NCBI GenBank assembly: GCA_963978905.1
Contig: OZ022258.1
Coordinates: 55,040,591 to 55,104,590, forward strand
Source: Trichostrongylus colubriformis
Lineage: Eukaryota; Nematoda; Chromadorea; Rhabditida; Trichostrongylidae
Reading direction: 5' to 3'
Length of the DNA stretch: 64,000 nucleotides
Shown here piece by piece: positions 21,183 to 33,594 of this stretch (position 1 is its first letter; each line of letters begins with the position of its first letter). Both the position numbers and the translations under genes were made by a program. A model generated the notes under the pieces. It was given only the letters and a program-made list of their open reading frames with translations. It ran no database searches and was not told the DNA's origin.

Positions 21183-23135
21183 TTGACTCCAAGCAAATTT
21201 TTGCGTTAAAAAATTCCGAATTCACAGTAAACTTGAAAAACTATAGTACTGCTAGGAAGAGCACAAAATGCTTTTTCATAAACGTTAGGCAGCTCAGTTA
21301 TTAGTCTGAGGAGAAAAAAGTTATTCGACTTTGAGCATGACCATCAAAACTCTTGAGTTGACTCCAAGCAAATTTTTGCGTTAAAAAATTCCGAATTCAC
21401 AGTAAACTTGAAAAACTATAGTACCGCTAGGAAGAGCACAAAATGCTTTTTCATAAACGTTAAGCAGCTCAGTTATTAGTCTGAGGAGAAAAAAGTTATT
21501 CGACTTTGAGCATGACCATCAAAACTCTTGAGTTGACTCCAAGCAAATTTTTGCGTTAAAAAATTCCGAATTCACAGTAAACTTGAAAAACTATAGTACT
21601 GCTAGGAAGAGCACAAAATGCTCTTTCATAAACGTTAAGCAGCTCAGTTATTAGTCTGAGGAAAAAAAAGTTATTCGACTTTGAGCATGACCATCAAAAC
21701 TCTTGAGTTGACCCACGGTTGACCCCAAGCCAATTTTTGCGTTAAAAAATTCCGAATTCACAGTAAACTTGAAAAACTATAGTACCGCTAGGAAGAGCAC
21801 AAAATGCTTTTTCATAAACGTTAAGCAGCTCAGTTATTAGTCTGAGGAGAAAAAAGTTATTCGACTTTGAGCATGACCATCAAAACTCTTGAGTTGACTC
21901 CAAGCAAATTTTTGCGTTAAAAAATTCCGAATTCACAGTAAACTTGAAAAACCATAGTTCTGCTAGGAAGAGCACAAAATGCTTTTTCATAAACGTTAAG
22001 CAGCTCAGTTATTAGTCTGAGGAGAAAAAAGTTATTCGACTTTGAGCATGACCAACAAAACTCTTGAGTTGACTCCAAGCAAATTTTTGCGTTAAAAAAT
22101 TCCGAATTCACAGTAAACTTGAAAAACTATAGTACTGCTAGGAAGAGCACAAAATGCTCTTTCATAAACGTTAAGCAGCTCAGTTATTAGTCTGAGGAGA
22201 AAAAGTTATTCGACTTTGAGCATGACCATCAAAACTCTTGAGTTGACTCCAAGCAAATTTTTGCGTTAAAAAATTCCGATTTCACAGTAAACTTGAAAAA
22301 CTATAGTACAGCTAGGAAGAGCACAAAATGCTTTTTCATAAACGTTAAGCAGCTCAGTTATTAGTCTGAGGAGAAAAAGTTATTCGACTTTGAGCATGAC
22401 CATCAAATCAAAACTCTTGAGTTGACCCCAAGCCAATTTTTGCGTTAAAAAATTCCGAATTCACAGTAAACTAGAAACACTATAGTACTGCTAGGAAGAG
22501 CACAAAATGCTCTTTCATAAACGTTAAGCAACTCAGTTATTAGTCTGAGGAGAAAAAGTTATTCGACTTTGAGCATGACCATCAAAACTCTTGAGTTGAC
22601 TCCAAGCAAATTTTTGCGTTAAAAAATTCCGATTTCACAGTAAACTTGAAAAACTATAGTACAGCTAGGAAGAGCACAAAATGCTTTTTCATAAACGTTA
22701 AGCAGCTCAGTTATTAGTCTGAGGAGAAAAAGTTATTCGACTTTGAGCATGACCATCAAATCAAAACTCTTGAGTTGACCCCAAGCCAATTTTTGCGTTA
22801 AAAAATTCCGAATTCACAGTAAACTAGAAACACTATAGTACTGCTAGGAAGAGCACAAAATGCTCTTTCATATACGTTAAGCTTCTCAGTTATTAGTCTG
22901 AGGAGAAAAAAGTTATTCGACTTTGAGCATGACCATCAAAACTCTTGAGTTGACCCACGGTTGACCCCAAGCCAATTTTTGCGTTAAAAAATTCCGAATT
23001 CACAGTAAACTTGAAAAACTATAGTACCGCTAGGAAGAGCACAAAATGCTCTTTCATAAACGTTAAGCAGCTCAGTTATTAGTCTGAGGAGAAAAAAGTT
23101 ATTCGACTTTGAGCATGACCATCAAAACTCTTGAG
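21183..23135 (+). repeat. Block H (1953-bp, 11 monomers), copy a
   Basis: Starts: 21183, 21358, 21533, 21719, 21894, 22069, 22243, 22422, 22596, 22775, 22961 (175, 175, 186, 175, 175, 174, 179, 174, 179, 186, 175; sum 1953). Order: ttagg; accg TTTTTC; actg A8 +11; accg TTTTTC; ccatag ACCAAC; actg A5; GATTTC acagc +5; tagaaac with private GCAACTCAG; GATTTC acagc +5; tatac/HindIII +11; accg. Confidence 0.92.
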
Positions 23136-24537
23136 TTGACTCCAAGCAAATTTTTGCGTTAAAAAATTCCGAATTCACAGTAAACTTGAAAAACTATAGT
23201 ACTGCTAGGAAGAGCACAAAATGCTCTTTCATAAACGTTAAGCAGCTCAGTTATTAGTCTGAGGAGAAAAAGTTATTCGACTTTGAGCATGACCATCAAA
23301 ACTCTTGAGTTGACTCCAAGCAAATTTTTGCGTTAAAAAATTCCGATTTCACAGTAAACTTGAAAAACCATAGTTCTGCTAGGAAGAGCACAAAATGCTT
23401 TTTCATAAACGTTAAGCAGCTCAGTTATTAGTCTGAGGAGAAAAAAGTTATTCGACTTTGAGCATGACCATCAAAACTCTTGAGTTGACTCCAAGCAAAT
23501 TTTTGCGTTAAAAAATTCCGAATTCACAGTAAACTTGAAAAACCATAGTTCTGCTAGGAAGAGCACAAAATGCTTTTTCATAAACGTTAAGCAGCTCAGT
23601 TATTAGTCTGAGGAGAAAAAAGTTATTCGACTTTGAGCATGACCAACAAAACTCTTGAGTTGACTCCAAGCAAATTTTTGCGTTAAAAAATTCCGAATTC
23701 ACAGTAAACTTGAAAAACTATAGTACTGCTAGGAAGAGCACAAAATGCTCTTTCATAAACGTTAAGCAGCTCAGTTATTAGTCTGAGGAGAAAAAGTTAT
23801 TCGACTTTGAGCATGACCATCAAAACTCTTGAGTTGACTCCAAGCAAATTTTTGCGTTAAAAAATTCCGATTTCACAGTAAACTTGAAAAACTATAGTAC
23901 AGCTAGGAAGAGCACAAAATGCTTTTTCATAAACGTTAAGCAGCTCAGTTATTAGTCTGAGGAGAAAAAGTTATTCGACTTTGAGCATGACCATCAAATC
24001 AAAACTCTTGAGTTGACCCCAAGCCAATTTTTGCGTTAAAAAATTCCGAATTCACAGTAAACTAGAAACACTATAGTACTGCTAGGAAGAGCACAAAATG
24101 CTCTTTCATATACGTTAAGCAGCTCAGTTATTAGTCTGAGGAGAAAAAAGTTATTCGACTTTGAGCATGACCAACAAAACTCTTGAGTTGACTCCAAGCA
24201 AATTTTTGCGTTAAAAAATTCCGAATTCACAGTAAACTTGAAAAACCATAGTTCTGCTAGGAAGAGCACAAAATGCTTTTTCTTAAACGTTAAGCAGATC
24301 AGTTATTAGTCTGAGGAGAAAAAAGTTATTCGACTTTGAGCATGACCATCAAAACTCTTGAGTTGACTCCAAGCAAATTTTTGCGTTAAAAAATTCAGAA
24401 TTCACAGTAAACTTGAAAAACTATAGTACAGCTAGGAAGAGCACAAAATGCTTTTTCATAAACGTTAAGCAGCTCAGTTATTAGTCTGAGGAGAAAAAAG
24501 TTATTCGACTTTGAGCATGACCATCAAAACTCTTGAG
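23136..24537 (+). repeat. Cassette K (8 monomers, 1402-bp), copy 1
   Basis: Starts: 23136, 23310, 23485, 23660, 23834, 24013, 24188, 24363. Order: actg A5; GATTTC ccatag; ccatag ACCAAC; actg A5; GATTTC acagc +5; tagaaac tatac ACCAAC without HindIII; ccatag cttaaac GATCAG; CAGAATTC acagc. The last monomer lacks +5 and has A6, so this copy is 4 bp shorter than the 1406-bp copies at 28630, 33595 and 53228. The switch at about 24490 is a probable junction. Confidence 0.9.
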
Positions 24538-24723
24538 TTGACTCCAAGCAAATTTTTGCGTTAAAAAATTCCGAATTCACAGTAAACTTGAAAAACTATA
24601 GTACTGCTAGGAAGAGCACAAAATGCTCTTTCATAAACGTTAAGCAGCTCAGTTATTAGTCTGAGGAAAAAAAAGTTATTCGACTTTGAGCATGACCATC
24701 AAAACTCTTGAGTTGACCCACGG
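24538..24723 (+). repeat. Single linking monomer (actg A8 +11)
   Basis: A 186-bp monomer identical in type to monomer 3 of block H. It lies between the truncated K copy and the next H-like block, probably left by the exchange that joined them. Confidence 0.85.
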
Positions 24724-26676
24724 TTGACCCCAAGCCAATTTTTGCGTTAAAAAATTCCGAATTCACAGTAAACTTGAAAAACTATAGTACCGCTAGGAAG
24801 AGCACAAAATGCTTTTTCATAAACGTTAAGCAGCTCAGTTATTAGTCTGAGGAGAAAAAAGTTATTCGACTTTGAGCATGACCATCAAAACTCTTGAGTT
24901 GACTCCAAGCAAATTTTTGCGTTAAAAAATTCCGAATTCACAGTAAACTTGAAAAACTATAGTACCGCTAGGAAGAGCACAAAATGCTTTTTCATAAACG
25001 TTAAGCAGCTCAGTTATTAGTCTGAGGAGAAAAAAGTTATTCGACTTTGAGCATGACCATCAAAACTCTTGAGTTGACTCCAAGCAAATTTTTGCGTTAA
25101 AAAATTCCGAATTCACAGTAAACTTGAAAAACTATAGTACTGCTAGGAAGAGCACAAAATGCTCTTTCATAAACGTTAAGCAGCTCAGTTATTAGTCTGA
25201 GGAAAAAAAAGTTATTCGACTTTGAGCATGACCATCAAAACTCTTGAGTTGACCCACGGTTGACCCCAAGCCAATTTTTGCGTTAAAAAATTCCGAATTC
25301 ACAGTAAACTTGAAAAACTATAGTACCGCTAGGAAGAGCACAAAATGCTTTTTCATAAACGTTAAGCAGCTCAGTTATTAGTCTGAGGAGAAAAAAGTTA
25401 TTCGACTTTGAGCATGACCATCAAAACTCTTGAGTTGACTCCAAGCAAATTTTTGCGTTAAAAAATTCCGAATTCACAGTAAACTTGAAAAACCATAGTT
25501 CTGCTAGGAAGAGCACAAAATGCTTTTTCATAAACGTTAAGCAGCTCAGTTATTAGTCTGAGGAGAAAAAAGTTATTCGACTTTGAGCATGACCAACAAA
25601 ACTCTTGAGTTGACTCCAAGCAAATTTTTGCGTTAAAAAATTCCGAATTCACAGTAAACTTGAAAAACTATAGTACTGCTAGGAAGAGCACAAAATGCTC
25701 TTTCATAAACGTTAAGCAGCTCAGTTATTAGTCTGAGGAGAAAAAGTTATTCGACTTTGAGCATGACCATCAAAACTCTTGAGTTGACTGCAAGCAAATT
25801 TTTGCGTTAAAAAATTCCGATTTCACAGTAAACTTGAAAAACTATAGTACAGCTAGGAAGAGCACAAAATGCTTTTTCATAAACGTTAAGCAGCTCAGTT
25901 ATTAGTCTGAGGAGAAAAAGTTATTCGACTTTGAGCATGACCATCAAATCAAAACTCTTGAGTTGACCCCAAGCCAATTTTTGCGTTAAAAAATTCCGAA
26001 TTCACAGTAAACTAGAAACACTATAGTACTGCTAGGAAGAGCACAAAATGTTCTTTCATAAACGTTAAGCAGCTCAGTTATTAGTCTGAGGAGAAAAAGT
26101 TATTCGACTTTGAGCATGACCATCAAAACTCTTGAGTTGACTCCAAGCAAATTTTTGCGTTAAAAAATTCCGATTTCACAGTAAACTTGAAAAACTATAG
26201 TACAGCTAGGAAGAGCACAAAATGCTTTTTCATAAACGTTAAGCAGCTCAGTTATTAGTCTGAGGAGAAAAAGTTATTCGACTTTGAGCATGACCATCAA
26301 ATCAAAACTCTTGAGTTGACCCCAAGCCAATTTTTGCGTTAAAAAATTCCGAATTCACAGTAAACTAGAAACACTATAGTACTGCTAGGAAGAGCACAAA
26401 ATGCTCTTTCATATACGTTAAGCTTCTCAGTTATTAGTCTGAGGAGAAAAAAGTTATTCGACTTTGAGCATGACCATCAAAACTCTTGAGTTGACCCACG
26501 GTTGACCCCAAGCCAATTTTTGCGTTAAAAAATTCCGAATTCACAGTAAACTTGAAAAACTATAGTACCGCTAGGAAGAGCACAAAATGCTCTTTCATAA
26601 ACGTTAAGCAGCTCAGTTATTAGTCTGAGGAGAAAAAAGTTATTCGACTTTGAGCATGACCATCAAAACTCTTGAG
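24724..26676 (+). repeat. Block H, copy b, with a substituted first monomer
   Basis: Starts: 24724, 24899, 25074, 25260, 25435, 25610, 25784, 25963, 26137, 26316, 26502; total 1953 bp. Monomer 1 is a CC-start accg unit instead of ttagg. Private changes: TTGACTGCAAG at 25784, and ATGTTCTTTC with GCAGCTCAG in monomer 8. Confidence 0.9.
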
Positions 26677-28629
26677 TTGACTCCAAGCAAATTTTTGCGT
26701 TAAAAAATTCCGAATTCACAGTAAACTTGAAAAACTATAGTACTGCTAGGAAGAGCACAAAATGCTTTTTCATAAACGTTAGGCAGCTCAGTTATTAGTC
26801 TGAGGAGAAAAAAGTTATTCGACTTTGAGCATGACCATCAAAACTCTTGAGTTGACTCCAAGCAAATTTTTGCGTTAAAAAATTCCGAATTCACAGTAAA
26901 CTTGAAAAACTATAGTACCGCTAGGAAGAGCACAAAATGCTTTTTCATAAACGTTAAGCAGCTCAGTTATTAGTCTGAGGAGAAAAAAGTTATTCGACTT
27001 TGAGCATGACCATCAAAACTCTTGAGTTGACTCCAAGCAAATTTTTGCGTTAAAAAATTCCGAATTCACAGTAAACTTGAAAAACTATAGTACTGCTAGG
27101 AAGAGCACAAAATGCTCTTTCATAAACGTTAAGCAGCTCAGTTATTAGTCTGAGGAAAAAAAAGTTATTCGACTTTGAGCATGACCATCAAAACTCTTGA
27201 GTTGACCCACGGTTGACCCCAAGCCAATTTTTGCGTTAAAAAATTCCGAATTCACAGTAAACTTGAAAAACTATAGTACCGCTAGGAAGAGCACAAAATG
27301 CTTTTTCATAAACGTTAAGCAGCTCAGTTATTAGTCTGAGGAGAAAAAAGTTATTCGACTTTGAGCATGACCATCAAAACTCTTGAGTTGACTCCAAGCA
27401 AATTTTTGCGTTAAAAAATTCCGAATTCACAGTAAACTTGAAAAACCATAGTTCTGCTAGGAAGAGCACAAAATGCTTTTTCATAAACGTTAAGCAGCTC
27501 AGTTATTAGTCTGAGGAGAAAAAAGTTATTCGACTTTGAGCATGACCAACAAAACTCTTGAGTTGACTCCAAGCAAATTTTTGCGTTAAAAAATTCCGAA
27601 TTCACAGTAAACTTGAAAAACTATAGTACTGCTAGGAAGAGCACAAAATGCTCTTTCATAAACGTTAAGCAGCTCAGTTATTAGTCTGAGGAGAAAAAGT
27701 TATTCGACTTTGAGCATGACCATCAAAACTCTTGAGTTGACTACAAGCAAATTTTTGCGTTAAAAAATTCCGATTTCACAGTAAACTTGAAAAACTATAG
27801 TACAGCTAGGAAGAGCACAAAATGCTTTTTCATAAACGTTAAGCAGCTCAGTTATTAGTCTGAGGAGAAAAAGTTATTCGACTTTGAGCATGACCATCAA
27901 ATCAAAACTCTTGAGTTGACCCCAAGCCAATTTTTGCGTTAAAAAATTCCGAATTCACAGTAAACTAGAAACACTATAGTACTGCTAGGAAGAGCACAAA
28001 ATGCTCTTTCATAAACGTTAAGCAACTCAGTTATTAGTCTGAGGAGAAAAAGTTATTCGACTTTGAGCATGACCATCAAAACTCTTGAGTTGACTCCAAG
28101 CAAATTTTTGCGTTAAAAAATTCCGATTTCACAGTAAACTTGAAAAACTATAGTACAGCTAGGAAGAGCACAAAATGCTTTTTCATAAACGTTAAGCAGC
28201 TCAGTTATTAGTCTGAGGAGAAAAAGTTATTCGACTTTGAGCATGACCATCAAATCAAAACTCTTGAGTTGACCCCAAGCCAATTTTTGCGTTAAAAAAT
28301 TCCGAATTCACAGTAAACTAGAAACACTATAGTACTGCTAGGAAGAGCACAAAATGCTCTTTCATATACGTTAAGCTTCTCAGTTATTAGTCTGAGGAGA
28401 AAAAAGTTATTCGACTTTGAGCATGACCATCAAAACTCTTGAGTTGACCCACGGTTGACCCCAAGCCAATTTTTGCGTTAAAAAATTCCGAATTCACAGT
28501 AAACTTGAAAAACTATAGTACCGCTAGGAAGAGCACAAAATGCTCTTTCATAAACGTTAAGCAGCTCAGTTATTAGTCTGAGGAGAAAAAAGTTATTCGA
28601 CTTTGAGCATGACCATCAAAACTCTTGAG
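26677..28629 (+). repeat. Block H, copy c
   Basis: Full 1953-bp unit with ttagg at the first monomer, in direct tandem with copy b. It lies 5494 bp from copy a, a distance equal to H + K + 186 + H. Private change: TTGACTACAAG at 27737. Monomer 8 (27916) has GCAACTCAG as in copy a, so a and c share an allele that b lacks. Confidence 0.92.
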
Positions 28630-30035
28630 TTGACTCCAAGCAAATTTTTGCGTTAAAAAATTCCGAATTCACAGTAAACTTGAAAAACTATAGTACTGCT
28701 AGGAAGAGCACAAAATGCTCTTTCATAAACGTTAAGCAGCTCAGTTATTAGTCTGAGGAGAAAAAGTTATTCGACTTTGAGCATGACCATCAAAACTCTT
28801 GAGTTGACTCCAAGCAAATTTTTGCGTTAAAAAATTCCGATTTCACAGTAAACTTGAAAAACCATAGTTCTGCTAGGAAGAGCACAAAATGCTTTTTCAT
28901 AAACGTTAAGCAGCTCAGTTATTAGTCTGAGGAGAAAAAAGTTATTCGACTTTGAGCATGACCATCAAAACTCTTGAGTTGACTCCAAGCAAATTTTTGC
29001 GTTAAAAAATTCCGAATTCACAGTAAACTTGAAAAACCATAGTTCTGCTAGGAAGAGCACAAAATGCTTTTTCATAAACGTTAAGCAGCTCAGTTATTAG
29101 TCTGAGGAGAAAAAAGTTATTCGACTTTGAGCATGACCAACAAAACTCTTGAGTTGACTCCAAGCAAATTTTTGCGTTAAAAAATTCCGAATTCACAGTA
29201 AACTTGAAAAACTATAGTACTGCTAGGAAGAGCACAAAATGCTCTTTCATAAACGTTAAGCAGCTCAGTTATTAGTCTGAGGAGAAAAAGTTATTCGACT
29301 TTGAGCATGACCATCAAAACTCTTGAGTTGACTCCAAGCAAATTTTTGCGTTAAAAAATTCCGATTTCACAGTAAACTTGAAAAACTATAGTACAGCTAG
29401 GAAGAGCACAAAATGCTTTTTCATAAACGTTAAGCAGCTCAGTTATTAGTCTGAGGAGAAAAAGTTATTCGACTTTGAGCATGACCATCAAATCAAAACT
29501 CTTGAGTTGACCCCAAGCCAATTTTTGCGTTAAAAAATTCCGAATTCACAGTAAACTAGAAACACTATAGTACTGCTAGGAAGAGCACAAAATGCTCTTT
29601 CATATACGTTAAGCAGCTCAGTTATTAGTCTGAGGAGAAAAAAGTTATTCGACTTTGAGCATGACCAACAAAACTCTTGAGTTGACTCCAAGCAAATTTT
29701 TGCGTTAAAAAATTCCGAATTCACAGTAAACTTGAAAAACCATAGTTCTGCTAGGAAGAGCACAAAATGCTTTTTCTTAAACGTTAAGCAGATCAGTTAT
29801 TAGTCTGAGGAGAAAAAAGTTATTCGACTTTGAGCATGACCATCAAAACTCTTGAGTTGACTCCAAGCAAATTTTTGCGTTAAAAAATTCAGAATTCACA
29901 GTAAACTTGAAAAACTATAGTACAGCTAGGAAGAGCACAAAATGCTTTTTCATAAACGTTAAGCAGCTCAGTTATTAGTCTGAGGAGAAAAAGTTATTCG
30001 ACTTTGAGCATGACCATCAAATCAAAACTCTTGAG
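28630..30035 (+). repeat. Cassette K, copy 2 (1406-bp)
   Basis: Starts: 28630, 28804, 28979, 29154, 29328, 29507, 29682, 29857. Matches K copy 1 at an offset of 5494 until the last monomer, which here is A5 +5 (179 bp). Placed immediately after a full H block, as K copy 1 is. Confidence 0.91.
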
Positions 30036-31455
30036 TTGACCCCAAGCCAATTTTTGCGTTAAAAAATTCCGAATTCACAGTAAACTAGAAACACTATAGT
30101 ACTGCTAGGAAGAGCACAAAATGCTCTTTCATATACGTTAAGCTTCTCAGTTATTAGTCTGAGGAGAAAAAAGTTATTCGACTTTGAGCATGACCATCAA
30201 AACTCTTGAGTTGACCCACGGTTGACCCCAAGCCAATTTTTGCGTTAAAAAATTCCGAATTCACAGTAAACTTGAAAAACTATAGTACCGCTAGGAAGAG
30301 CACAAAATGCTCTTTCATAAACGTTAAGCAGCTCAGTTATTAGTCTGAGGAGAAAAAGTTATTCGACTTTGAGCATGACCATCAAAACTCTTGAGTTGAC
30401 TCCAAGCAAATTTTTGCGTTAAAAAATTCCGATTTCACAGTAAACTTGAAAAACCATAGTTCTGCTAGGAAGAGCACAAAATGCTTTTTCATAAACGTTA
30501 AGCAGCTCAGTTATTAGTCTGAGGAGAAAAAAGTTATTCGACTTTGAGCATGACCATCAAAACTCTTGAGTTGACTCCAAGCAAATTTTTGCGTTAAAAA
30601 ATTCCGAATTCACAGTAAACTTGAAAAACTATAGTACTGCTAGGAAGAGCACAAAATGCTTTTTCATAAACGTTAGGCAGCTCAGTTATTAGTCTGAGGA
30701 GAAAAAAGTTATTCGACTTTGAGCATGACCATCAAAACTCTTGAGTTGACTCCAAGCAAATTTTTGCGTTAAAAAATTCCGAAATCACAGTAAACTAGAA
30801 ACACTATAGTACTGCTAGGAAGAGCACAAAATGCTCTTTCATAAACGTTAAGCAGCTCAGTTATTAGTCTGAGGAAAAAAAAGTTATTCGACTTTGAGCA
30901 TGACCATCAAAACTCTTGAGTTGACCCACGGTTGACACCAAGCCAATTTTTGCGTTAAAAAATTCCGAATTCACAGTAAACTTGAAAAACTATAGTACCG
31001 CTAGGAAGAGCACAAAATGCTCTTTCATAAACGTTAAGCAGCTCAGTTATTAGTCTGAGGAGAAAAAAGTTATTCGACTTTGAGCATGACCATCAAAACT
31101 CTTGAGTTGACTCCAAGCAAATTTTTGCGTTAAAAAATTCCGAATTCACAGTAAACTTGAAAAACTATAGTACTGCTAGGAAGAGCACAAAATGCTCTTT
31201 CATAAACGTTAAGCAGCTCAGTTATTAGTCTGAGGAGAAAAAGTTATTCGACTTTGAGCATGACCATCAAAACTCTTGAGTTGACTCCAAGCAAATTTTT
31301 GCGTTAAAAAATTCCGAATTCACAGTAAACTTGAAAAACTATAGTACCGCTAGGAAGAGCACAAAATGCTCTTTCATAAACGTTAAGCAGCTCAGTTATT
31401 AGTCTGAGGAGAAAAAAGTTATTCGACTTTGAGCATGACCATCAAAACTCTTGAG
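30036..31455 (+). repeat. Block T, copy 1 (8 monomers), with a one-monomer deletion
   Basis: Starts: 30036, 30222, 30396, 30571, 30746, 30932, 31107, 31281. Matches 35001-36420 at an offset of 4965 before 30222 and 5140 from 30571 on, a change of exactly 175 bp. The monomer at 30222 starts like 35187 (CC-start accg) but ends with A5 like 35362, so it is a hybrid that fuses the two. Confidence 0.88.
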
Positions 31456-32701
31456 TTGACTCCAAGCAAATTTTTGCGTTAAAAAATTCCGAATTCACAG
31501 TAAACTTGAAAAACTATAGTACTGCTAGGAAGAGCACAAAATGCTTTTTCATAAACGTTAGGCAGCTCAGTTATTAGTCTGAGGAGAAAAAAGTTATTCG
31601 ACTTTGAGCATGACCATCAAAACTCTTGAGTTGACTCCAAGCAAATTTTTGCGTTAAAAAATTCCGAATTCACAGTAAACTTGAAAAACTATAGTACCGC
31701 TAGGAAGAGCACAAAATGCTTTTTCATAAACGTTAAGCAGCTCAGTTATTAGTCTGAGGAGAAAAAAGTTATTCGACTTTGAGCATGACCATCAAAACTC
31801 TTGAGTTGACTCCAAGCAAATTTTTGCGTTAAAAAATTCCGAATTCACAGTAAACTTGAAAAACTATAGTACTGCTAGGAAGAGCACAAAATGCTCTTTC
31901 ATAAACGTTAAGCAGCTCAGTTATTAGTCTGAGGAAAAAAAAGTTATTCGACTTTGAGCATGACCATCAAAACTCTTGAGTTGACCCACGGTTGACCCCA
32001 AGCCAATTTTTGCGTTAAAAAATTCCGAATTCACAGTAAACTTGAAAAACTATAGTACCGCTAGGAAGAGCACAAAATGCTTTTTCATAAACGTTAAGCA
32101 GCTCAGTTATTAGTCTGAGGAGAAAAAAGTTATTCGACTTTGAGCATGACCATCAAAACTCTTGAGTTGACTCCAAGCAAATTTTTGCGTTAAAAAATTC
32201 CGAATTCACAGTAAACTTGAAAAACCATAGTTCTGCTAGGAAGAGCACAAAATGCTTTTTCATAAACGTTAAGCAGCTCAGTTATTAGTCTGAGGAGAAA
32301 AAAGTTATTCGACTTTGAGCATGACCATCAAAACTCTTGAGTTGACTCCAAGCAAATTTTTGCGTTAAAAAATTCCGAATTCACAGTAAACTTGAAAAAC
32401 TATAGTACTGCTAGGAAGAGCACAAAATGCTCTTTCATAAACGTTAAGCAGCTCAGTTATTAGTCTGAGGAAAAAAAAGTTATTCGACTTTGAGCATGAC
32501 CATCAAAACTCTTGAGTTGACCCACGGTTGACACCAAGCCAATTTTTGCGTTAAAAAATTCCGAATTCACAGTAAACTTGAAAAACTATAGTACTGCTAG
32601 GAAGAGCACAAAATGCTCTTTCATAAACGTTAAGCAGCTCAGTTATTAGTCTGAGGAGAAAAAGTTATTCGACTTTGAGCATGACCATCAAAACTCTTGA
32701 G
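31456..32701 (+). repeat. Partial block H (5 monomers) plus two linkers
   Basis: Starts: 31456, 31631, 31806, 31992, 32167, then 32342 and 32528. The first five follow H monomers 1-5, but the fifth has ACCATC instead of ACCAAC. H monomers 6 onward are replaced by an actg A8 +11 unit and a CACC-start actg unit. Confidence 0.86.
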
Positions 32702-33594
32702 TTGACTCCAAGCAAATTTTTGCGTTAAAAAATTCCGATTTCACAGTAAACTTGAAAAACTATAGTACAGCTAGGAAGAGCACAAAATGCTTTTTCATAA
32801 ACGTTAAGCAGCTCAGTTATTAGTCTGAGGAGAAAAAGTTATTCGACTTTGAGCATGACCATCAAATCAAAACTCTTGAGTTGACCCCAAGCCAATTTTT
32901 GCGTTAAAAAATTCCGAATTCACAGTAAACTTGAAAAACTATAGTACTGCTAGGAAGAGCACAAAATGCTCTTTCATAAACGTTAAGCAACTCAGTTATT
33001 AGTCTGAGGAGAAAAAGTTATTCGACTTTGAGCATGACCATCAAAACTCTTGAGTTGACTCCAAGCAAATTTTTGCGTTAAAAAATTCCGATTTCACAGT
33101 AAACTTGAAAAACTATAGTACAGCTAGGAAGAGCACAAAATGCTTTTTCATAAACGTTAAGCAGCTCAGTTATTAGTCTGAGGAGAAAAAGTTATTCGAC
33201 TTTGAGCATGACCATCAAATCAAAACTCTTGAGTTGACCCCAAGCCAATTTTTGCGTTAAAAAATTCCGAATTCACAGTAAACTAGAAACACTATAGTAC
33301 TGCTAGGAAGAGCACAAAATGCTCTTTCATATACGTTAAGCTTCTCAGTTATTAGTCTGAGGAGAAAAAAGTTATTCGACTTTGAGCATGACCATCAAAA
33401 CTCTTGAGTTGACCCACGGTTGACCCCAAGCCAATTTTTGCGTTAAAAAATTCCGAATTCACAGTAAACTTGAAAAACTATAGTACCGCTAGGAAGAGCA
33501 CAAAATGCTCTTTCATAAACGTTAAGCAGCTCAGTTATTAGTCTGAGGAGAAAAAAGTTATTCGACTTTGAGCATGACCATCAAAACTCTTGAG
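32702..33594 (+). repeat. Partial block H (monomers 7-11)
   Basis: Starts: 32702, 32881, 33055, 33234, 33420. The monomer at 32881 has GCAACTCAG like H monomer 8 of copies a and c, but with TTGAAAAAC in place of tagaaac, a local conversion. Followed directly by cassette K. Confidence 0.87.

Noticed and set aside
21285..21289. TTAGG resembling the insect telomere repeat
   Set aside because: It is a single A-to-G change in CGTTAAGC, once per marker monomer at eight sites, never in tandem. It is an HOR marker, not telomeric.
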